64,000 bases of DNA from Moringa oleifera (GCA_021397835.1 JAJFZO010000230.1:3156001-3220000), one strand, 5' to 3'. Numbered from the stretch's first letter, positions 9,860-24,000 are shown. The notes: a model not told the origin generated them from the letters alone. Made by a program: numbers and translations.

Positions 9860-12800
9860 TGTTGAAATTTAATTGGTATCTTCTGCCTTGAATAAATTAT
9901 TTTGAATAAATCAAGTCCTATCCCTTTGAGATTTATGCTCTTAAGAGTTCTAGAATTATAAATTATTAAGTTGCTTTAGTAAGTTTGTTGCTATTTTATC
10001 TCTTTAGTTTATTTAAAATTAGTTTCGTAGAACTACTTCAATAAATAAATTAAGCTTTTTAAATCATATTATGATTCTCAATTTGGAAGACATTTCAACA
10101 TTATGGTATTAGAGTCTGGTTGGGCTTTGATAGAAATTGAAGTGAGCAATAACTTTCTTGTAGTAGCAAAATAGCAATTATATGCAACAAGCAATTCTTC
10201 GATTCCTTATTTTAATGGTCATTATGACCATTAGGCAATGTTGATGGAGACTTTCTATGATCAAAAGAGTATTATCCATTAGTTAAAGAAGGTATTACAG
10301 TTTATGCGGAAAGCACAGTTGACAACTGCTTAGAAGAACCAATAAGAGGACCAAAAATTGAAGGATTTGACGATGAAGAATTATTTGTTCCATGCTATTG
10401 ATTTTTCAATTTTGGGAAACCATTCTTTAGAACAAAACTAGTAAGTAGATCTAGGATCCAATGAAATGTCAGTATTAAGGGACAGCAAGAGTGAAGCGAG
10501 CACAGCTTCAAGCCTTTCAAAGTGATTTTGAGACTTTTTAGATGAAGCTGGGAGAGTTGGTGATAACTACTTTGCAAGGACGATGGCTATTGCAAATAAT
10601 ATGTAGACTCTTGGTGATAAATTAGAAGATGTTGCTATTGTTGAAAAAAACTCTCTAATCGATGACTACAAAATTTGATTATGTAAATTGTTCGATTAAG
10701 GAATCACATGACATTGATCAAGTTTCTATTGATGAGCTACAAATTTCGTTGTTGGTTCATGAGTAGAGAATCAATCAAGGGGCCATAACTGAAGAAAAAT
10801 CTTTGAAAGTCTTCTTTAGCAGTCCAGTTACTTTTGAAGGTGTAGGATGTGTTTAAGGAAGAGGCAGAGGCAGATTCAGTTCTTATTTTAAAGGTAGAGG
10901 TCATGGTCAAGGATCAAGGTTTGATAAATCTCATATTGAATGCCTCAGTTACCATTAATATGGCCATTACAACTCAAAATGTCCTAATCTCTTTAAAAAA
11001 CAAGGAGAGAAATTAAATTATGCTATGATAGAAGAAGAAGAAACAACCTTATTGATTGCATGTCATAATAGGGAATAAAAGTCTAATAATTTATGGTATT
11101 TAGACTTAGGTTGCAATAATCATATATGTGGCAATAAGTTTTTATTCTTTGAGTTAGATGAGTAATTTAAAGATAATGTGAAATTTGGAGACAACTTTAC
11201 TATTACTATCATGGGGAGCGGAAGTGTTAATGTTCACAAGAAAAATGATGTTATTGAAAGAATTCCCAGTGTGTTTTATGTTTTAGATTTTGAAAGTAAC
11301 TTGATTAACTTAGGTTAACTTTAAGAAAAAGGGTACGAGATCACAATCAAAAGTGAAACCTACCTTATCCAAGATTCAAATAGAGGAGTTATTGCTTGTT
11401 TACATGACAAAAAAGTGGTTGTTTCCAATTATCATTATAGATGATGTTGTAGATCTTCAAATTTGTTTCTCTACAAAGGAGAAAGACATAGCTTAGTTGT
11501 GGACCTCCAATACGAATATCTCAACTTTAATGGGTTAAAGACTTTGTAGCAAAAACAAATGGTGGTAGAGTTTCTTAAATCAATCCTCCCTATAAGTTTG
11601 TGAATATTATTATTATTGGCAAACAATAACGTGATTTATTTCCAAAGGGAATGGCATGGAGACTCAATAACCACTAGAGCTGGTCACTTAGACATTTGTG
11701 GACCTATAAGTCCCACTTTAAATGGCAAAAAAAAGTTATTTATTAACTTGATTGATGATTATAGTAGGAAGGCTTAGCTGTATTTTTTGTAGGAAAAATT
11801 AGAAGCTTTTATAGCCTTTAAAAGCTTCAAACCCTTTGTTAGGAATGGAGGTGGCAGAGCAATTAAGGTGTTACAAACAGATTGTGGAGTGGAATTCAAC
11901 TCTCAAGAATTTTGTAACTTTTGTGAGATGAATGGCATCTGAAGATAGTTCATTGGAACTTATACACCACAATAGAATGTGGTATACGAAAGGAGGAAAG
12001 TATGGTGCTAAACATGGCTTGAAGTATGGTATCTAAAACTGTCATTTCTAAGTGCTTTTGATCTGAAGTAGTTAATTAGAGCATCCATATATTGAATAGA
12101 AGTCCAACATTGGTAGTGAAAAACATGATATCTAAAGAAGCTTGGAATGGAAACAAGCCAACTATAGACTATTTCAAAGTTTTTAGTTGTATAGTTTTCA
12201 TCCATGTCCTTGATGAAAGGAGGAAGAAGCTTGATGATAAAGTAGTGAAGTGTATATTTCTTGGTGTTAGTGACTATTCCAAGGCTCTCAGATTATACAA
12301 TCCAATCACTAAAAAAAAAAAAAAAAGTCGAGGTGTGGTATTTGATGAAAGCAAGACATGGAAGTGGACTCCTAATAGTACTAAAGAGCATGTCTTAGTA
12401 AGTGATGATGAAATCGAGGAAGAAAAATAGAGCCAGCTTGCAAGCTCTAGTATCATAAGTCTTCCATTTACTCCTTCACCACAAGTAGAAGTGGAAGATG
12501 ATGTGTTAAATGAAATAGACTCCAATGTACAAGAAAAAGGCCAAACATGGATGCAAGATTATGCGATTAGTGAAATTAATCAAACTAATCCACTTACATA
12601 TTTTGTCTTGTTTTTAGACCATGATCCTATTTCTTTTCATGATGCCATCAAAGAACTAAAGTGACAAAAGCCCATGGATGAAAAAGATGAAGCCACAAAG
12701 AAAACAACACTTGGGAATTAACAAATCTTCCCAAGGGGCAAAAAACTATTAAACTTAAATAGGTGTATAAGATAAAGCTCAATACAGATGGTAAGGTTGA

Positions 12801-14268
12801 CAAATACAAGGCACGATTAGTGGTTAAATGCTATAAGCAAGAATATGAGATTGATTATAAACAGTTGTTTGCTCTATTTGTGAGACTTGACACAATCAGA
12901 TTACTTATTTCAGTTGTAGCTCAAAATTTATGGTTTATTTATCATTTTGATGTCAAGTCAGCATTTTTGCATGATGAATTATAAGAAGAGGTCTATGTTG
13001 AACAACCTTTGGGATATATGAAGCAAGAGAATAAGAAGAAGGTTTGCAAGTTAAAGAAGGCATTACATGGACTAAGAAAAGCATCCCGACCTTGGTATAA
13101 TCATATAAAGTCTTATTTTGTTAGAATATGCTTTCATAAATGTCTAGATGCGCACATACTTTTCATAAAACTTAGAGATGGTGGGAAAATACTTATAGTA
13201 TACTTACATATTAATGACTTGATCTTCATAGGCAATGACAAAATCATGATTGTTGATAAGTTATTTGGTAATTAGGTAATATAATTAGTTGACGGAATTT
13301 TTATGTCATAGAAGAAGTATATTTTGGAGATTTTGAGCAAATTTCAAATGGAGGATTGCAATGCAGTTTACACTTTTACTTTTGAAAATTTAAAGGTGAA
13401 AAAGGATTTAAATGGGAAAAGATAGATGTTATTGTCTATAAGTAAATTGTAGAAAGTTTGATGTATTTAACTTTCACCAAGCTAAATATAATGAATGTTG
13501 TTAGCCTTATTAGTCAGTACCTGAAGAATCCAACAAAGGTACACCTCCTAGCAGTTAAAAGAATTCTTAAAAACTTAAAAGGAGCCACTAATTTTGGAGT
13601 ATTGTATGAAATGGGAGCACAAAAGGGTTTGTTTAGCTTTAGTGATAGTGATTATGCTGGGGATGAAGATGATAGAAAAAGCACTTTTAGGCATGTCTTT
13701 CATGATCATTAAAAAAATCAAGCAATTATAATTTTATCCTTTACTGCAAACTGAGTTTATTGCAATGATATCATGTATTTGCCAAGCCAACTAGTTGAGA
13801 AGGTTACTTAGAGAGCTTAGGCATGATTAAGAAGGCCCTACATTAGTGTTCTATGATAATGTTTATGCAATTAAGTTATCTAAGAATTCTGTTTTATATG
13901 AGAAAACCAAAGATATATATGTCTGTTAGATTTCAATTCTTCTGTGATCTATGCAAAGATGGTGTAGACTGGTGTTAATAAGGCCTTAAGGGACGGAAAT
14001 ATTTGAATCTAATTGATATCTTTTGCTTTGATAATTTATTTTGAATACATCAAGTCCTATCCATTTAGAATTTGTTGTACTAGACCAAATATCTTAAAGT
14101 TTTAGAATTTTAAATTATTTAGTTAATTTAGATAAGTTTGTTGCTACTTTATCTCCTTAGTTTATGTAAAAGTAGTTTTTAGAACTACTGTATATGTAAT
14201 TGATCTTTAATGAATAAATTAATTTTTTTCAGTCATATTATCAATTTCAATTTGAAGACATTTCAACA
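9860..14268 (+). mobile_element. Old, decayed Ty1/copia retrotransposon
   Basis: Both LTRs are recognisable: 9860-10100 (241 bp) and 14000-14268 (269 bp), starting TGTTGAAATTT and TATTTGAATCT and both ending GACATTTCAACA. They share blocks such as ATCAAGTCCTATCC and AAGTTTGTTGCTA but are strongly diverged. A PBS-like TGGTATTAGAGTC follows the left LTR at 10104. The interior runs gag to RNase H in the same orientation as the younger element upstream. Target duplication is unclear: acaag precedes the left LTR and occurs across the right end only if the LTR is taken to stop three bases earlier. Confidence 0.85.
10150..13900 (+). pseudogene. Remnant gag-pol of the old copia element
   Basis: Many stops and shifts, but family motifs remain. 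Gag: KFDYVNCSIKES and DIDQVSIDELQISLLVHE (about 10668-10765). Zinc knuckle with its second Cys and a spacer residue lost (about 10938-10985). Protease-like WYLDLGCNNHICG (about 11096-11134). Integrase: FINLIDDYSRK and TDCGVEFNSQEF. RT: DKYKARLVVKC, FDVKSAFLHDEL and, in place of YVDD, HINDL (about 13207-13221). RNase H: SDSDYAGDEDDRKST (about 13639-13685). The active-site loss and stops show it is dead. Confidence 0.85.
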
Positions 14269-14879
14269 AGAAACCTAGCAAAACTTAATCTTATTTTTGA
14301 AGTTTCTTTTTATTTCTATTACTTGATTTTTCCAAATTGAATTAGTCCTCTTTGTTGCTCTCAACATTAGTACATACTAGTAATTTCAGTATTTGTTATA
14401 CCATTTTCTAGTAATTAAGACCACATGTTAATGATTAATCTTAATTGACAAAAAATATTAGCAATTAATAATAGTGATAATAGGATGTATAATATTTTGA
14501 TTGAGGTCACTCTTTCGATTCTCTCTTTGATTCCAATAAAATGAACTTAGTGCAGAGTTTCTTATTATTGCTAGATTTTATTAATGCTTCCCTTTCTAAC
14601 TAAGTTCTTAAAGTTATCCCTCAACTATACGTAGTAAATTTAAATACTTTTGTAGTTTTTTGGAGTCACAATCGCTGTGGTCATGTCAAAAAGGTTTATT
14701 TTGAACTAATCTTTTTTATCTTAATATCTCCTACTTCGATCATTTTCTTGTACTTTATTATCAAACGTTTACTCTTTTTATGATGAATTGATTTTTTTTT
14801 AATTTTTTACATAACAATATCATTGATTAGCTATCAAACAACATAATAACATTTGAGTTTATAATTTGTAACTTAATTA
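14269..14879. other. AT-rich intergenic stretch
   Basis: No gene, repeat boundary or coding trace could be supported here. Confidence 0.4.
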
Positions 14880-17290
14880 GTAGCCTTATAGTGTATTGCC
14901 TTCATAAATTACCTTTCCTTTAGTAGGTTTAAGTAACAATGCCAATATTCATGGATGATTCAAACTAAGAAGCTTCCTACTCTGATGCTCTTTTGGAGTT
15001 TTTAGATTAATTACTTTGGATAGATACTTATTAATCAAATAAGTTATTGTGTGTACAACATTTCCCTAGAATGCAATTTATTCTTTCAACTACTTGTGCC
15101 TTTCATTGATTTTATCTTAGAATCCCTTGACCTTTGCATGCTCTTGGATAATTATCTGTCATTAAAACCTTTTAACTTCTTGCTTATTTGGTTACCTATC
15201 ATTATCCCCCACTTTCATAAACATAGTGAACTAATCATCCTTCATTTCTAGTAGGAACACCCATAACTCTTTGGAATTGTCAACAACTATACAAAAAATT
15301 TTTAAATTCTTTATAAATTGGTATTTTCTTTGGCCTTCATAGGTTTGATTGCATATAATCAAGAATATATTTGGATTAATTATATATTTTAAACTTAAGC
15401 CTATGTCTTTTTCCTAGGATGCAATGTTAAAAAACTCCAAGTTATTGATCTTTTTTCATATAGATCAAGTTCGTGTTTGTGTATTTCTTGGAGTCTTTTT
15501 TCGCTAACAGGGGCTAAACCTTTTACGCTCAAGCTATATTATCCATTTGTTTGATTTACTTGTTGTGGCTACCATCGCCTTGCCTTGCAATACATGCAAG
15601 TCTTATATCATGATTCTTTCATCATAACTAAGGCTCCATATAGTACCTTTAATTGCCCAAACTCAAATTGAAAGCAATATCTTATCTTGTCTAAGCTTGC
15701 TAAGGATATTATGTTTTTCTTAACTAAGGAGTATTCTTCACACCCTTAAGGATTTTGGTGTTTCCATCATGAAGTTTAATATAGTTAATTCCTTTCACAG
15801 TACGCACATGAATGATCATCTCTTGTTAGAACTTTCCCTCCTTGACATGAGGCATAATTTAAGAATTATTCTCTTCTTGGGCACATATAATATGTGTTGG
15901 CTAAGTCAAAGATCCATTCTTTAGGATCCTTGATTTCTATTATAACCATAAAATTACCTTCCACATATTGATTATTGGACAACGCAACATCTCGTTCCAT
16001 GGGTTATTATTGTTTTGCTTATTTTCCTTTAAAGTTCATTGCAAATCCTTTTGATGTAGCCTATTTTACCACAAAATTAACATCTTGTGGAACTATTCCT
16101 AGACTTCAATTTAGGAGTAGATTTTTATTTGCCTTTATTCTTAACCCACCCCAATAATTGACATCATTTTCTCAAATTACCCTTTCAAGAAAAGACCTTT
16201 ACTAAATTGTTCATTTTGCTTTCTATTACTTTTTATGCTTAGTTTCTTTGCATTAAAGCTTGCCCTATACCTTTTGACGTTGAATTTAAGTTTTAGATTA
16301 TTAGCAAAAGTCTCATACAATCTTGTAATAAGTTTAATAGAATTAACACCTTATCTTTATCATCATGTTCTAGCTTCATCTTTTTTCTGAGAGGGAAGTG
16401 GGAGTATTTTTCCTAGGAAAGGGAAATGTGATAAGGGAAAGAAAGTCATCTGTTCAATTGCCTTACATGTCATTGTCACTTGAATTTTGAAACTCTTGGT
16501 AGGTAATACAAATTATTAAATCTTTTATACCAATGCACCAAGAGGTGATTTGCTGAATAAAGCTTGTAATAATTTTCTTCATGTATGTTGAAGGTATATG
16601 GTTTTTCTTTGAGATAAAACTTATGGAAGATAGTTTTTGTCATATAAATACTCTTTAACTTTAGCCACATGTTATCTTAAGTTTGTTAACTTCTCTAAGA
16701 ACTTTGCCACTCAAAGTTAAAATTAAGGTATTATGCACTATCTTCATCATCTCTACCTTCTATTCCTCACTATAAAAACTAAGTAACTTGCTTTCCCCTT
16801 TAAATGCAGTGTCCAAACCCAAATTACCCAACCAAAACAACATTTTTACCTTTCATAAACTAAAAATGTTATTTCAAGTAGAAACCTATATGTAAAAATT
16901 ACTTCGAAATAGCAATCTTTAACCCTTTTGATCCTTGGGGTTTTTAACCTAACTCTGATGCCATTATTGAATTATAACTATTATGATGCAATAAGGTTGG
17001 ATAACCTATTTTTCATGCTTCTAAATAGGAATAGATCATTATCCACTCACTTTGATTCCAACTCTTACATCAAATACTTAAATTTAAAACTTAATTCTTT
17101 TTTTTTTGTTTAGTTTCAAGAAAAAGAAAATGTTAGTTAAAGATAGAAGAAAGCAAAATGAAGAAAAGAAAGGAATTATTCCAGTTTGAAGAATATTTTA
17201 TACAACTTGCTCTGCTTATATATTTGTGTGACTATATTAATATTTATTAAATATAAAATATATTCTTGTTAACTAAATTTTGTTTGTATT
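14880..17290 (-). mobile_element. Decayed minus-strand copia remnant (LTR, PBS, gag, protease, integrase)
   Basis: Read on the minus strand from right to left: an LTR-like block (about 16968-17290) with TATATAAGCAGAG near 17210; a PBS-like TGGCATCAGAGTT (16951-16963); gag MWLKLKSIYMTKTIF... HKFYLKEKPYTF (16476-16670); a zinc-knuckle trace GKIGYIKRIC (about 16030-16070); a protease trace WIFDLANTYYMCPRRE (about 15870-15925); and an integrase trace VVERINCILGKC (about 15060-15095). All frames are broken. The boundaries are approximate and no second LTR was identified. Confidence 0.62.
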
Positions 17291-17324
17291 CTAAATAAAA
17301 TGGCTCTTCACATCATTTATTTTT

Positions 17325-17832
17325 GGGCTAATTACATTAAAGGGATATGCAATTTGCTTACTGTCTCAAATCGAGACCTACAAAAAAAATTACATATATT
17401 TGAGACTTTTATTTTTATTAGATTCTTAATGTGAGTTTTCTATTTATAGTTTTTGTTAATATTAATGATTTTGTGCACGCAAGTGATGTGTTTCTTATGC
17501 GATTACCTCAATACCTCTTTAAAATATTATCATAATAAATAAACTGTTATTTTTTCACATCAAATTTAATAAGAATATTTAAAATATCAATATTTAAAGA
17601 GAATAATAATAAAAAAATATTTGATTTATTTTGATAGTGTTTTAAAGGGGTATTGTGGTAATTATACAAGTAAAAGTCATATACATATCTCGTGCGTATC
17701 ATTATTGTTAACAAAAATTATAGTCAAAAGTTTCATATTGAGAATCTAACAAAAATATAAGTCTTGTAATTTTTTTGTACGTCATGATTTGAGACAATAA
17801 GCAAAATAAAAGTTTTTCTTATGAAATTAACC
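17325..17832. mobile_element. MITE with long imperfect terminal inverted repeats
   Basis: About 508 bp. The left end reads GGCTAATTACAT... TTTGCTTACTGTCTCAAATC; the reverse complement of the right end reads GGTTAATTTCAT... TTTGCTTATTGTCTCAAATC, and pairing continues inward for more than 150 bp. Flanks are ATTTATTTT (17315-17323) and ATTTATTTA (17833-17841), a likely 8-9-bp target duplication, which would suit a Mutator-like or hAT-like non-autonomous element. There is no coding capacity. Confidence 0.75.
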
Positions 17833-19079
17833 ATTTATTTATTTATTTAAGATGTTATTGTCGATTGAATTTGCTTGACATTATAGATTGGATATTTCAA
17901 TACGTAACATTAAGCTTGCTTCTTAGCCTCTAAATAAATAAACCATAGTGTTTTTGTCAAGATATTTATTACTTTATTTGAAGCAAGAATATGTTATATA
18001 CACTTAATTATTGACCAAAATGGTTAACTTAAAATACTAAAAAGAAATAACAAAATTCTTAGCAATTAAAATGATTGAAAATTCCATGTTTTCTTGAAGT
18101 GAATTATATTTAAATTAAGTAAGCACTTGGCTAGCCTTCATGCATCTTAATTCTAGAAAAAGCAATTATGATAAATAAACTTTATTTGGAATAATTATGA
18201 GGCAAAAATGTTTCATTTGCTTTTTCATAAAAATTATATGAAAATTACAATATATTGCAAATAGTATTATAACAGTATAATCATAATTAATTGTTTAAAT
18301 CATATTATATTAAGTTGTATAAACATAATGACAAAATTCAAATATTAAAGTTAATAATATATAATAGAATACATTGAAGTTTTTATTAAACACAATTTCC
18401 TTAAAATAGATCCTCCCTTTCCTAGGTGCTTAAGATTTTGGTACCATGATATGCAATGGTGAAATGAACATCAGAGCTTCAACACTTTCGATGGGCTGAG
18501 CAAAAGTAAAACACTATCAAAAAGCTAAAAAAAGCTTTGAAGGCACAGTAGAAAAGAGATAAAGAGAAAATGAAAGAATTTTTATTCTAATTTTTAGTAA
18601 TAAAATGAACTAAGGCTAAGGTCTCTACTTATAGGAAGCTAAGGGGACGTTTGAAAAAATAATATCAATTAAAAAATTAAATTTTTATAATATTGTTTAT
18701 GATTAATACTAATTTTTTATTTGCGCTTTGATATAAATTTAGCTTATGGTTATTATGAATTTAATTATCAATTAATATGAAGGAATATATTATACATTTA
18801 ATTATTAGTCAAAATGGCTAAGATAAAAATTAGATAAAAAAAAGTAAAATTATTTAGCAACTATACCATTTTATAAAATCTATGTTCTTTCAAAGTGAAT
18901 TATATTTTAAATGGTATTAAGATAGCATTTGGCTAGTTCTCTAGATAATGCATTTCTTTTAGAATACTTCTAGATCAATTGGTAAAGCTTTACATGACTC
19001 CTGTCTGAAGCTTCTCATTCCATGACTTTTATGAAGTCTTTATGTAAATTGCTTTGCATCTTTGTATGATTCAAGTAGT
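17833..19079. other. AT-rich intergenic with an LTR-like minus-strand segment
   Basis: Mostly featureless AT-rich DNA. On the minus strand, about 18420-18640 has a TATA-like TATAAGTAGAGACC, a pyrimidine-rich leader and then TGGTACCAAAATC, which resembles an LTR end plus degenerate PBS. Support is weak. Confidence 0.3.
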
Positions 19080-19650
19080 TTTATTAGTTTTTCATTAAAG
19101 TTCCCAACAATTCCTTTTGATGTGGCCTATTTTTTCACCTAATAATATCTTTTGGAGCTATTCTTGGACTTTGATTTGAGATCAAGCTTTTGTTTGCCTT
19201 TACTTTTATACTTCTTAGTAGCTTGTGTTCATTTCTTAAGTTTATCCTTCACAAAATTTCTTTAATAAATTGTTCTTTTTGCTTTGCATTACTTCTTGGT
19301 TCATTTACATTTAAAGATTGTACTGTGCCTTCTAATGTCAAACTTTGTTTACCATGTTTTAAAATGTTAGAAAAAGTGTTTCATATGATCTTAGTAACGA
19401 ATGTGGTAGAACCAACACTTTAACTTCATCATCATGTTCTATTTTGATAATCTTAAGATTTAAAAAGAGCTTGTTAAACTCATTAATGCATGCTTGTAAT
19501 AATTTTCCTTTCTATTTTGAAGGCAAAGTATCTTTGAGATAAAGCTTTTTGGAGTTAGTCTTCATCATATGAAGGCTCTTTTACTTTAATAACACCTTGT
19601 CTTATGTTTGAAAAGTTTTCTAAGAACTTTATTATTCAAGTTTAGAATAA
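19080..19650 (-). mobile_element. Second minus-strand copia gag fragment
   Basis: It is homologous to the gag part of the remnant at 14880-17290. Shared blocks include CTTTTGATGT(A/G)GCCTATTTT (16048 and 19115 areas) and CTTTGAGATAAA (16605 and 19531 areas), in the same order and orientation. No LTR or PBS was assigned. Confidence 0.55.
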
Positions 19651-20511
19651 AGATATGATTGGTTTTTTACATGATTTTTAACGTTCTTTACTTCACTGTA
19701 AGAATAGGACAACTTACTTTCCCCTTTAAATGCATTGTGAGTACATAAAATACCTAGCCAAGAGATCATCTTGTTATTCTAGAAACCAAACTTATTATTG
19801 TCATTGAACTTCTCTATTTCTTACTTCATTCCTAATAAAGTCATAATAATACTTTCATTAAACACCATGCACATAGATAATAGTACACAATTAAAATTAC
19901 ACTGTGCATTATGCTTATGTTGGATACATACCCAATCCTTTGACAAAGAACAAATATCGACTATAGTTGAAATCCAATAATGATCTTGTAATCGGTGCAA
20001 ACACTCAGTGGTCATTATCAAGCAATATTCAAAAGTAACATAAGAAGAAAATCCATACTTGCAGATGATAGTATGAAAATAAGTGACAAAAGATTGTGAA
20101 ACGAAAGAAAGAGGTAATTTATAAATCAAGCAATCCCACGTGGTGAATGTCACATGTCCATCATGATAATAGAGCTAACTAATGTAAATTATAGTATAAA
20201 AAACAATAATGAGGTGTTTGATCAATTCAAAGGCAGGATAAGGAAAAGACTCATAAATAACTAAACCTAATGAGGATAGTAAGGAGTTGAATTTTATCCT
20301 TTGATAGAGCTTAAAAATTTCGTTCCTTCCTAATTAGTTCTTTGTTGTGTTTGATTGATTCAAAGGTGATAAAGGTACCTTTTTTTTTAAAAAAAAAAAG
20401 GAAATAAAAGAGAAAAGTAGAATAACTAAATCAATAAAAGTCTTATAGAGATAAAAAAACAAGAGCATGTATGGTTGACATGACTTACCTTTGTACTTAG
20501 GTCTAAATCAT
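19651..20511. other. Intergenic, nothing recognised
   Basis: AT-rich. Short open frames exist on both strands, but none has a recognisable domain. Confidence 0.4.
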
Positions 20512-21046
20512 GGTTATCAATAATGTCAAAGTCTAGTTGATCCATCACTTTGAGGATGACCCAAGTAATGAACTTAGGAGGAACGATGAGATATTCTCTA
20601 ACCTCAATAAGATCAGAAAAATGAAGTGTATAGTTATTCATAGGCTTTCTCAAGGTTGGGACTGTAAAAGTTGAAGCAGTAGAGAATATATGCTTAGAAA
20701 TCATAAGAAAAATTAGATTGGTTATTGAAATAGTTAGAAATCAAATAAAGAACAGTAACCACCTATTACATCGTTCACGGTTAACAATAATGTTAAAGTC
20801 TAGTTAATCCATCTCTTTAAGGATGTCCTAATTAATGAACTTACGAGGAACAACGAGATATTCTCCAACCTCAACAAGATCAAAAGAATGAAGTGTATAG
20901 TTACTCATAGGCTCTCCCAAGGTTAAGACTGTAAGAGTTGAAGTAGTAGAGCACACATGCTTAGAAATCAAAAGAAAAATTAGACTGATTATTGAAATAG
21001 TTAGAAATCAAATAGAGAGTGGTAACCACCAATTAAATCATTCACC
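20512..21046. repeat. 267-bp imperfect tandem duplication
   Basis: Copy 1 is 20512-20778 and copy 2 is 20779-21046. Both contain GAGATATTCTC(T/C)AACCTCAA, AATGAAGTGTATAGTTA and ATTGAAATAGTTAGAAATCA at a constant offset of about 267. A minus-strand open frame of 92 codons crosses copy 1 (20426-20704), but I recognise no protein family; copy 2 does not keep the frame. Confidence 0.88.
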
Positions 21047-24000
21047 AAAAGTGGGACAGTCTTGATCGATGAATGATCGGTGAAACAACATAAAAAACAG
21101 GACACTTCGGAGAAACATCTATAACAGAAATAAGGAAAGAGGATGGTGAATCGCCTTTAATATGTGAATAAGGATCACTAACTATGATGAGAAAATAAGA
21201 AAGCTCAATAATATGGGAGGAAGATCCTACGATGCATGAGGAGGCACCATCTTTAAAGCTAAAGTTTAAAGAAAATCTGAAAATGCTCGATCCCTTGATG
21301 TGTCTTTTTTCCTTCTTAACAACTTCATATAAGTTAAATATTAAGTTGATAAGAAGATATCTTTTGCTTGAGATTTCATCAATAGCTCCATCAAAAATTA
21401 GAGATCCAAAGGAAAGAATAATAGTCATTTTAACTTAATCCTCTAATGAAGGTTATGGCAATGACATTACTTTCTTTTTAAGAAAAGGAAAAAGGGGTCA
21501 ACATAATAAATATCCATAAAAACATAATAAGGGATAAATAAAGAAAGAAAAAATAAATAGAAAAAAAGAAAAGAAAAGGGGAAGGTGGAAGGTGGAAGGT
21601 GGATGACACCTTCACTAGTGACACAAGATAAAAATGACAAGGAAAAAAAAGAAAACCTACAATGTGAATGTTTTAAAGGGGGAATCATTTTATAAATGAC
21701 TTTTACTCTCTAAGAGTAAACCAAAGGATAAACATCGAGTATGAGAGTGTGCTCTAGTTTCCTTGAGATCAACTTATCCATAGAATCTAAAACTGACAAT
21801 ACGACAAACCCAATCCAATGAATGAATAGCAAGAGATTGGATGTAGTACCATGTCTGTCATAGTGAACAAAGAAAAAACAAGGTTTCTAATGAGTTAGAA
21901 TGTTTGGAAACGATCCCAAAAATAGATTTTTTGAGATGAGTGACAAAGTGAAACCAACCATTACTTTGAAGATATCTCTTGAGGGTAAAGAAACTAGTAA
22001 AAACATTAATTAAGAATTTACTAAAACTATAAAAGATCTATGGACCTAAAACTTCATAAGAAACTACTAGCTATTGGGAGTCAACTGGGATGGGAAAACC
22101 TAATAATGCTTGCAGAAATCAAAAACAAAAGAAAAAATGAAATTGACATAAGAAAAAATATCCTCATAAATTTAAATACAATGCGAATGAAAGGTGCATG
22201 CTTTGGCCTCTGATAAAGAAGGATAAAGAAAGATAAAGTCAAAAATATCATTTTTTTTCTTTTTATGATAACAAACTACTAAGATTGTCGAGGAAGAAAA
22301 CCAAATGATAGTGTGAGAAGAAGTCACCATCATTGAATTTTATATATAAGGTGAAATGTAAAGGTGATTGCCTACTAGTTAACAGTGAAGACTAAAAATC
22401 TTGTTAAAGCAAACCACTATGGTAATATATATATATATATATATATATTATAATGCCTTCAAAATCAAGTAATATATAAAGAGATTAAGATGAAAAGTAA
22501 TTATTGCTTTATATACTCAACAAGTTAGCCATGACAAACTCACTTTATGGAATAATGACTAAAAAGATATGGATGAAATTTTAAAAAATAGCCAAATCAC
22601 TCAAAAAGGGGGAAGGGCAATAATAAATACAATACCCATCACCTAAAAGTGAAAGATAACCTAGAGATGCTGATAGATATGAAAGTTAAATTTTTTCTAG
22701 TCAAAGTCTATTTAGTCCCCCTTAAAATGTAGAAGTTAGAGAAAGAAAAGAGGCTTTATTCCTATACCTAAAGAGCTTCAAAATGCGCCCTTTTCGAAGT
22801 GAAGGGAGAGGAATGGGTTTGATATACCTAAATATGAGCTTGGACCTATAGAAACAACTTTGAACTCAAAGGTATATATAGATTATAAGCTTGAGTCTGT
22901 CAATAAGTCTCAAGAGCCTACAAGAAAAACAAAACATAAGTGCCTCACACTTAAAGACCTTCAATGAGACACACAAAAAAAAAAAAAAAGAAAAGAAAAG
23001 AAAGGTTAAAACCACCAAACTACCTCGATCCAAATTGTGCTTGTAAGAAGAGAAAGTTACTCTCAAGTCCATGTAACTACGATATAGAATGATCAAACAA
23101 AACTTATATTACATACTTTATATAAAAAGGATCTCAAATAAACTTAATTAAGATTTTCTTTTTCTTTTTCATTTTTCTTGTCAGTCCATGACTTTCTCCA
23201 TATCTAACGTTGGCTTAAATGCTGAAGGCCCTCTCGATCTGACAATACCCCTTCATTTTTACGTGCAGGATTCTCACCTTACATTTTAATAGGAGCTTGG
23301 CCTCCGTGCTTTGCTTTAACCACTACATAAGCAGTACCAAATATTTGGAAGTAACAAATTAAAAATTTTAAATTGCCACATTGTAAGATCCATTTGTTTC
23401 CTGGTATTTTTCATAATTTTTCTTAAAATTATTGTAATATTCAGGCATTTCCACAATGCACTCATAAGAAAGATATTTGGAGAGGATAAATATCTTTGTG
23501 CTCCTGTAGTTATTTTAGAGAAAGAAAATGTTTGTTTTATTTTATGTTCCTAATATCGTAATTATAGATTTTTTTTTTAAAAACCCGAAGGAGTAGCATT
23601 GATCCTTATGTTCGGAGCTCCTGTAGTCCTTCAGATCTCATCAAGTATTTTATTGCTTGGAAACCATAATTTGTGGACAAACTCGCAAGTTACAATTTCT
23701 GAGGAAGGTACGTGCAAGAGAGAGCGATGAGGGTTGAATTAAAGATACTAGTAAAATAAGCTCTACGTTTTACATGCATGAAGGGACTTGGTTCAGTGAC
23801 TTCGGATACTGAAAGGGAATAGGAAAGAAGTGACTCCCAGTTGCCCCGGTGAGAAACATTTCAATTGTTTTACGCAAATGTAAGCAGAACTGAGTCCTCG
23901 GAAGCTGGCAGTGGGTGGGTTAGCTTCCTACCAGCACACCCCATGCCCTTTGGAAAATATTAAACCAAAACCAAGTCAAATAAGCAATTCCATCTCACCA

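Noticed and set aside
9860..14268. Considered a functional retroelement
   Set aside because: Many stops, diverged LTRs and loss of the RT active-site motif.
16928..17113. Small plus-strand open frame over the LTR end and PBS of the minus-strand copia remnant
   Set aside because: Opposite strand to the recognised element and no domain; chance frame.
22426..22448. (AT)n tract as a possible regulatory or origin element
   Set aside because: Plain microsatellite; nothing else supports a function.
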